Shown: one piece after another, positions 5,364 through 9,309 of the stretch
Position numbering within the stretch: the first letter of the stretch is position 1
Layout: every line of letters begins with the position of its first letter
Origin: an uncultured Lachnospiraceae bacterium
GTDB taxonomy: Bacteria; Bacillota; Clostridia; Lachnospirales; Lachnospiraceae
Direction of reading: 5' to 3'
Length of the DNA: 9,309 nucleotides
Assembly: GCA_902783095.1 (NCBI GenBank)
Contig: CACZPX010000078.1
Coordinates: 1-9,309, forward strand
Translations under genes and position numbers: made by a program
Notes under the pieces: generated by a model
Database searches by the model: none
What the model was told of the DNA's origin: nothing
What the model saw: the letters and a program-made list of their open reading frames with translations, nothing else

Positions 5364-6416
5364 TCAGTAGTGGATCACGTTGGAAGCGCCGCGGATGGCC
5401 GCGATGACCGGCGCCGCTTCCGCGGAGGCGAAGTAATTGTAGGTGCAGTCCGGCAGATGCCCGCGCAGCTCCTCCAGGCGGTCCTCACGGATGGCTTGCC
5501 GCACCATGGAAGCGCTGATCACGGCGTCGTCCACCTTAAAGCGCGGCACGATGACGCAGTCGATGCCGGCAAGCGGCAGCTCGCGCTCCATCACCTGGTT
5601 GTAGATGGCCGTCACGTGGCTGAAAGGCTCGTCGCCGAAATAGCGGCGGTTGACGGCCAGCGCTTCCGCAATGTGCGCAAAGACGTGCGCGTCCAGCGTG
5701 GCGTGCGAGGTGATGACCAGGTCCGAGTCCTTTAAAAAGTAGGACGGGAAGGTGGCATTGGAGATGATATAGCTGCCGGATTCGTGGTAGATGACGTTGT
5801 TTAAATGCGCCGTGCCCTCCTTGACCAGGCGGTATCGCACGTCGAACGGGACCAGCGAGACGTCCTCGGAGACGACGAACAGGTGCAGCACGTCGTTTTC
5901 CCGGCTGGCCTTTTCCACCAGCAGCTGATGGCCCAGCGTAAAGGGGTTGGCGTTCATCACGATGGATGCGGCCTTTCCGGCCACCTTTTTGGTGAGAGCG
6001 AGGTCTTCCAGATAGTGGGAAAAGCCGTTGCGGCGGTTTTCCATGAACACCACGCGGCCGTCCACGCGGGCGATCTCGTAAAAGCCCAGGTCGTGGAAGA
6101 ACTTGGCGGAGTCACACTTGGTGTACAGGAAAAGGTCGTAGTTGCCCACGGACTGCTGATGGTCCATCAGGGCGGTGACGACCTGGTTTAAGAGCCCTTC
6201 GCCCTGGTGGTCGGAACTGACCGCCATGCAGCGCAGGGTGTTTTTAAAGCAGGATCCGGTCGCGACCAGGTTGTAGTCGTCGTCAAACATGCCGATGCTG
6301 TAGTCCAGGTTGCCGTCTCGCATGATGCCTTCTTTTTCCAGAAGGGCGTCCATTTTCCTGCGGCCGCGCGTATCGCTTGGCCGGATCTCGCTGATGGAAT
6401 AGGCGTATTCGCTCAT
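5364..6416 (-). CDS. citC: Citrate lyase ligase ([citrate (pro-3S)-lyase] ligase)
   Basis: CitC activates citrate lyase by ATP-dependent acetylation of the thiol of the phosphoribosyl-dephospho-CoA group on the acyl carrier subunit. The 350-residue protein has the family's length and two-part build. The N-terminal GNAT-like domain includes LRCMAVSSDHQGEGLLNQVV (61-80). The C-terminal nucleotidyltransferase domain has MNANPFTLGH (154-163), the HIGH-type motif, and ISASMVRQAIRED (300-312), the family's ISxxxVR motif. The start is supported by GGAGG four bases upstream of the ATG (CCTCC at 6421-6425 on the + strand). No citD, citE, citF, citX or citG is in the window, so its partner enzyme must be elsewhere or its substrate may differ. 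It converges on yraN, 32 bases away, with no obvious terminator between them. Confidence 0.93.
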   Translation of the reverse strand: MSEYAYSISEIRPSDTRGRRKMDALLEKEGIMRDGNLDYSIGMFDDDYNLVATGSCFKNTLRCMAVSSDHQGEGLLNQVVTALMDHQQSVGNYDLFLYTKCDSAKFFHDLGFYEIARVDGRVVFMENRRNGFSHYLEDLALTKKVAGKAASIVMNANPFTLGHQLLVEKASRENDVLHLFVVSEDVSLVPFDVRYRLVKEGTAHLNNVIYHESGSYIISNATFPSYFLKDSDLVITSHATLDAHVFAHIAEALAVNRRYFGDEPFSHVTAIYNQVMERELPLAGIDCVIVPRFKVDDAVISASMVRQAIREDRLEELRGHLPDCTYNYFASAEAAPVIAAIRGASNVIHY

Positions 6417-6443
6417 AGTGCCTCCGCTTGGGTTGATACCACA

Positions 6444-6471
6444 ATTATAATGGCGCAGAAGGTTTTGTAAA
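6444..6471 (-). promoter_or_regulatory. Promoter of citC
   Basis: Read on the - strand, TTTACA (6471-6466) is followed after 16 bases by a perfect TATAAT (6449-6444). The -35 matches SigA consensus at five of six positions and the -10 at all six. Transcription would start near 6437, giving a short leader before the ribosome binding site. The -10 lies in ATTATAAT (6444-6451), which is self-complementary. This is the best promoter in the window. Confidence 0.75.
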
Positions 6472-6490
6472 GCGTGGAAGAGGGGGAAAC

Positions 6491-6519
6491 TTGCCTAAAA
6501 ACGGCAGGTGTGGTAAATT
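6491..6519 (+). promoter_or_regulatory. Candidate promoter for the SDR / CobB-like operon
   Basis: TTGCCT (6491-6496) and TAAATT (6514-6519) are separated by 17 bases, and TG sits one base before the -10 (6511-6512), as in extended -10 promoters. Each hexamer matches consensus at four of six positions. A short inverted repeat, TGCC (6492-6495) with GGCA (6503-6506), overlaps the -35 and could be an operator, but it is only 4 bp. The start of transcription would be near 6526. Confidence 0.5.
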
Positions 6520-6552
6520 ATGCTCAAAACAAAATGACAGGAGATCAGTGCC

Positions 6553-7380
6553 ATGGAACCTGTGATACCCAGTACAAAGATCCCGGAACTCTTTAACGTG
6601 ACGGGAAAGGTGGTGCTCGTCGTCGGAGCCGGCGGCATGGGAAACGTTATCGCGAAGGCCTTTGCGGACAACGGCGTGCGGCTGGCGGTCGCCACCCGTT
6701 CCGAAAGCAGCCTGGAAGCGACCAGGATCATGCTCGCTGATCATGACATCGAGCAGCGTTACTATATCATGCACGTGGAGAACAAACAGGAGGTGGAGTC
6801 CGTGATCGACCGGATCGCGGCCGACTTTGGGCGGATCGACGTCTGCGTGTTCACCTCCGCGATCGCGCCGCTGGGCCCCAGCCTTGACTTTGACGAGAAG
6901 GACTTCCGCGACACCATGGAGGTCAATTTCATGGGCTCTGTGTTCGTCGACGCCGCCTGCGGCCGGCTGATGGCGAAGAACGGCTGGGGACGCATCATCA
7001 ACATCAGCAGTATCGACGCCTTCTCCGTCAACTGTGTGGACGACCTTCCGTATTCCGCCAGCAAGGCGGCCATGATGGCTTCCACCAGGCACCTGGCGGT
7101 GGACCTCGCCACACACGGCGTGACGGTGAACGGCATCGCGCCGGTCTGGATCTGGACGCCCATGATGGACCGCCGACCCAAGGACTATATGGTGCAGGCG
7201 GCTGCCGGCATCCCCATGGGCCGCGTCTCCTACAGTGAGGACTATCTGGGCATGATCTTCTTCCTGGCCAGCGACGCGAGCGCCTATGTGACCGGACAGA
7301 CCTTCCTGGTGGACGGCGGCTGGTCCGCCTACCGTTCCTTCCACTACGAGGGCGAGGAACAGAAGAAGATCCTCTTCTGA
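6553..7380 (+). CDS. Short-chain dehydrogenase/reductase (classical SDR), substrate unknown
   Basis: This 275-residue NAD(P)-dependent oxidoreductase has a Rossmann fold. The glycine-rich cofactor loop is VVGAGGMG (23-30). Arg49 in ATRS after the second strand hints at NADPH. The catalytic set is Asn125 (VNFMG), Ser153 (INISSIDAF), Tyr167 and Lys171 (PYSASKAA). C-terminal landmarks are NGIAP..IWTPM and the closing VTGQTFLVDGGWSAY. The usual NNAG after strand 4 is replaced by FTSA (100-103), which is unusual. Sequence alone does not tell the substrate; gluconate 5-dehydrogenase-like or 3-oxoacyl-ACP-reductase-like activities are both possible. The ATG at 6553 has AGGAG at 6539-6543, 9 bases away. 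The stop is 12 bases before the CobB-like gene, indicating an operon. Confidence 0.9.
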   Translation: MEPVIPSTKIPELFNVTGKVVLVVGAGGMGNVIAKAFADNGVRLAVATRSESSLEATRIMLADHDIEQRYYIMHVENKQEVESVIDRIAADFGRIDVCVFTSAIAPLGPSLDFDEKDFRDTMEVNFMGSVFVDAACGRLMAKNGWGRIINISSIDAFSVNCVDDLPYSASKAAMMASTRHLAVDLATHGVTVNGIAPVWIWTPMMDRRPKDYMVQAAAGIPMGRVSYSEDYLGMIFFLASDASAYVTGQTFLVDGGWSAYRSFHYEGEEQKKILF

Positions 7381-7392
7381 CAGGAGATGACC

Positions 7393-8772
7393 ATGCATTT
7401 ACCCAGGCTGCTGTTTACTACCGCGTACAGCGACAACCGCAAGACCATGCTCACGGCGGGCATCACGCTCACGCTGCTGCAGCGCGGCCACAAGGTGTCC
7501 TATTTTTCCTGCGGCACGGACTATCTGGCGCCGCGCATCAACGCGCGCCTGCTGGACATCCGCTCGCGCATCCTGGACACCTATTTCATGACGGAAAACC
7601 AGACCAAGTATCAGCTCGCGAGCAACTGCGAGGAGGCCGATTTTGCGGTGATGGAGGGCATGTTCCGCTTTTACGACGGCGTGGGCAGCAGTTCCGTCGC
7701 CTCTTCCTACGACCTGTCCCGCGTGACGGATACGCCGGTGATCCTGATCGTCAACGCCAGCGATTTTTCGGTGACCAACCTGTCCATGCTAAAGGGCCTG
7801 ATCGATTACAAGCCCAATAACAACGTCCGAGGGATCATCTTCAACAAGGCGACCAAGACGGTATACCGCCGCTGGAAGGACGTGATCAAAAAGGAACTGG
7901 GCATCACGCTGCTGGGTTTCATCCCCAACGTGTCGGACTACCTGGCGCCGTCCATGTATATTTTAACGGACCCGGAAGAGGTGGCGAACACGCGCGTGCG
8001 CCTGCAGGAGCTCTCGTCCATCTTTGCCAACTGCATCGACTTTGACGAGCTGGAGCGCATAGCGGAGAGCGCGGTGGACTTTGACTACGAGACGCCGGAC
8101 TACCCCAGACTGTCCCACCCGGTGCGGATCGGCGTGGCCAGGGACAACGCGTTTCGTCTGTATTACGAGGACAACCTGGATCTGCTGCGCGCCATGGGCG
8201 CGGAGACCGTGCTGTTTTCGCCGATGGCGGATCAGCACCTGCCAGAGGACATCTCGGCGCTGATCCTGGTGGGCGGCTATCCCGAGGTGTATGCGGAGCA
8301 GCTCTCCGCCAACGTCTCCATGAAGGAGGAGATCCTGCGCGCGCTGCAGAGCGGCATGCCCTGCATGGCCTACGGCGGCGGCTTTATGTACCTCTGCCGC
8401 GAGATGCTGGACTACCGCAAGCTGCCGCATCAGATGATCGGCTTTATCGACGCCAGGACCTTCCCGGCGGACGAGTCGGAGGCGCTGGGGCATATGGAAC
8501 TGATCGCGCAGACAGACACGATCCTGGGCAAAAAAGGAACCGTGCTGCGCGGGCACGGTTACCACAGTTTTGAAAGCGATGCAAAGGAAGGCGCGTTTCT
8601 GGCCTCCACGGAGGGCGAGAGCCGGCACTTCCCGTTCGGGATCGCCACGGATTCGCTGGTGGCGGGCTTTGCCCACCTGTATTACGCGTCCAATCCGGAG
8701 GCGTCCTATGCCTTTTTACAGAACGCGGAGGCGTACTCACTGCGTCTCAAGGACCTCCCAGCGGGCAAATAA
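7393..8772 (+). CDS. Cobyrinate a,c-diamide synthase (CobB/CbiA)-like protein with degenerate active sites
   Basis: The 459-residue protein has the length and layout of CobB/CbiA, which amidates side chains of the corrin ring using ATP and glutamine. Matching blocks are PRLLFTTAYS (4-13), the VMEGMFRFYDG block (86-96), GIIFNKA, GFIPN, VRIGVARDNAFRLYYEDNL (244-262, in pieces), GGYPEVYAEQLSAN (294-307) and HLYYASNP (428-435). Key residues differ. The P-loop, normally GTSSGxGKT-like, reads AYSDNRKT (11-18), without the glycines. The nucleophile block AECGGLMYL reads AYGGGFMYL (326-334), with Gly328 where Cys belongs. RGHEFHYS reads RGHGYHSF, and HLHF reads HLYY. It therefore probably lacks both glutaminase and normal ATP use; its real function is unknown. 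The ATG at 7393 is preferred because AGGAG (7382-7386) directly abuts the alternative ATG at 7387. Confidence 0.85.
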   Translation: MHLPRLLFTTAYSDNRKTMLTAGITLTLLQRGHKVSYFSCGTDYLAPRINARLLDIRSRILDTYFMTENQTKYQLASNCEEADFAVMEGMFRFYDGVGSSSVASSYDLSRVTDTPVILIVNASDFSVTNLSMLKGLIDYKPNNNVRGIIFNKATKTVYRRWKDVIKKELGITLLGFIPNVSDYLAPSMYILTDPEEVANTRVRLQELSSIFANCIDFDELERIAESAVDFDYETPDYPRLSHPVRIGVARDNAFRLYYEDNLDLLRAMGAETVLFSPMADQHLPEDISALILVGGYPEVYAEQLSANVSMKEEILRALQSGMPCMAYGGGFMYLCREMLDYRKLPHQMIGFIDARTFPADESEALGHMELIAQTDTILGKKGTVLRGHGYHSFESDAKEGAFLASTEGESRHFPFGIATDSLVAGFAHLYYASNPEASYAFLQNAEAYSLRLKDLPAGK

Positions 8773-9309
8773 CCGCTCGATCTCTTCTGAAATGGCCTGC
8801 TGTTCCTGCTGGAGCGGCAGGCATTTTGTCATATTTGTGTAGATCTCTTCGCGGGCGAGCTCCCCGTCGATGGCGGCGGACCGTTCCTCCAGAGCGGAGA
8901 TGCGCTCTTCAATGGCCTTCTTTTCGTTCTCCCGTTTGCGCTCTTTGGCGGCGCGCTCCTTCTCGGCCTTCCAGTCCAGCGCGGAGCGGGTCTCCGTTTT
9001 CGAGGAGGGAGAGAGGGCTGCAGCTGCGGAAGCTGCGGCCTTCTTTTCCAGATAGTAGTCGTAGTTGCCGGGATAGTCGTCAAACCGGCCGTCGTGCAGG
9101 TCCAGAATGCGCCCGGCGATCACGTTGATGAAATAGCGGTCGTGGGAGACGAACAGGATGGTTCCCCCGTATTCTTTCAGCGCGGATTCCAGTACTTCCT
9201 TGGAGACGATGTCCAGGTGGTTGGTGGGCTCGTCCAGTATCAGCAGGTTGCAGGGAGAGATCAGAAGCTTCGCCAGCGAAAGACGGCCGCGCTCGCCGCC
9301 GGAGAGATC
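8737..9309 (-). CDS. ABC-F family ATPase, C-terminal part (5' end outside window)
   Basis: ABC-F proteins are soluble twin-ATPase proteins that act on the ribosome, in translation or antibiotic protection; they are not transporters. The 190 residues present start within the second ATPase domain. They include the signature LSGGERGRLSLA (2-13), Walker B LLILDEPTNHLD (22-33) with catalytic Glu27, and the switch His56 in SHDRYF. RILDLHDGRFDDYPGNYDYYLEKK (in pieces, 67-90) is typical of the family. An Ala-rich linker and a long charged coiled-coil tail (about 112-185, rich in E, K and R) follow, as in Uup/YdiF-like members that have the extra C-terminal domain. The frame is open to the window edge. 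The subfamily cannot be fixed from this part. Its end overlaps the convergent CobB-like gene by 36 bases. Confidence 0.93.
   Translation of the reverse strand, partial: DLSGGERGRLSLAKLLISPCNLLILDEPTNHLDIVSKEVLESALKEYGGTILFVSHDRYFINVIAGRILDLHDGRFDDYPGNYDYYLEKKAAASAAAALSPSSKTETRSALDWKAEKERAAKERKRENEKKAIEERISALEERSAAIDGELAREEIYTNMTKCLPLQQEQQAISEEIERLFARWEVLETQ

Noticed and set aside
7387..7392. Upstream ATG as start of the CobB-like gene
   Set aside because: It directly abuts the AGGAG ribosome binding site, leaving no spacing; the ATG at 7393, six bases away, is more plausible.
6445..7398. Long His-rich open frame on the - strand opposite the SDR gene
   Set aside because: It is a shadow of the SDR reading frame, with composition driven by GC-rich codons; no start signal or domain is visible.

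Overview
The window looks like a chromosomal segment from a fairly GC-rich member of the Firmicutes/Bacillota, most likely a clostridial (Lachnospiraceae-like) species. The evidence is the conserved gene order ffh-rpsP-khpA-rimM-trmD-rplS followed by lepB-rbgA-rnhB-yraN, strong AGGAGG-type ribosome binding sites, and the sequence character of the S16 and L19 proteins. The taxonomic call rests on recognised gene order and protein resemblance only; no database search was possible.

Positions 1-5331 form the conserved block, all on the + strand. It opens with the C-terminal part of the signal recognition particle GTPase Ffh. Next come ribosomal protein S16, the KH-domain RNA chaperone KhpA, the 30S maturation factor RimM and the tRNA m1G37 methyltransferase TrmD, packed with gaps of at most 29 bases or with overlaps. 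A 116-base gap with a plausible promoter and structured leader precedes ribosomal protein L19 (rplS), which is followed by a very clear intrinsic terminator. Signal peptidase I (lepB), the 50S assembly GTPase RbgA and RNase HII (rnhB) follow, with a second hairpin terminator after rnhB. Two copies of a 29-base palindromic repeat then sit just upstream of yraN, a small nuclease-fold protein. The theme is ribosome production and maturation, tRNA modification and protein export.

Positions 5332-9309 are accessory in character. A lone citrate lyase ligase gene (citC) on the - strand is divergent from a two-gene + strand unit. That unit encodes a short-chain dehydrogenase/reductase and a protein clearly homologous to cobyrinate a,c-diamide synthase (CobB/CbiA). 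In the second protein, both the ATP-binding loop and the glutaminase nucleophile appear to be lost. The 136-base divergent region carries recognisable promoters in both directions. The window ends in the 3' part of an ABC-F family ATPase gene on the - strand, whose end overlaps the CobB-like gene tail to tail by 36 bases.

The most interesting item is the CobB/CbiA-like protein with degenerate active sites, apparently co-transcribed with a reductase and divergent from an orphan citC. The REP-like repeat pair and the terminator inside the ribosomal operon are secondary points. No RNA gene, CRISPR array, insertion sequence or prophage is visible. No gap between genes exceeds about 140 bases.
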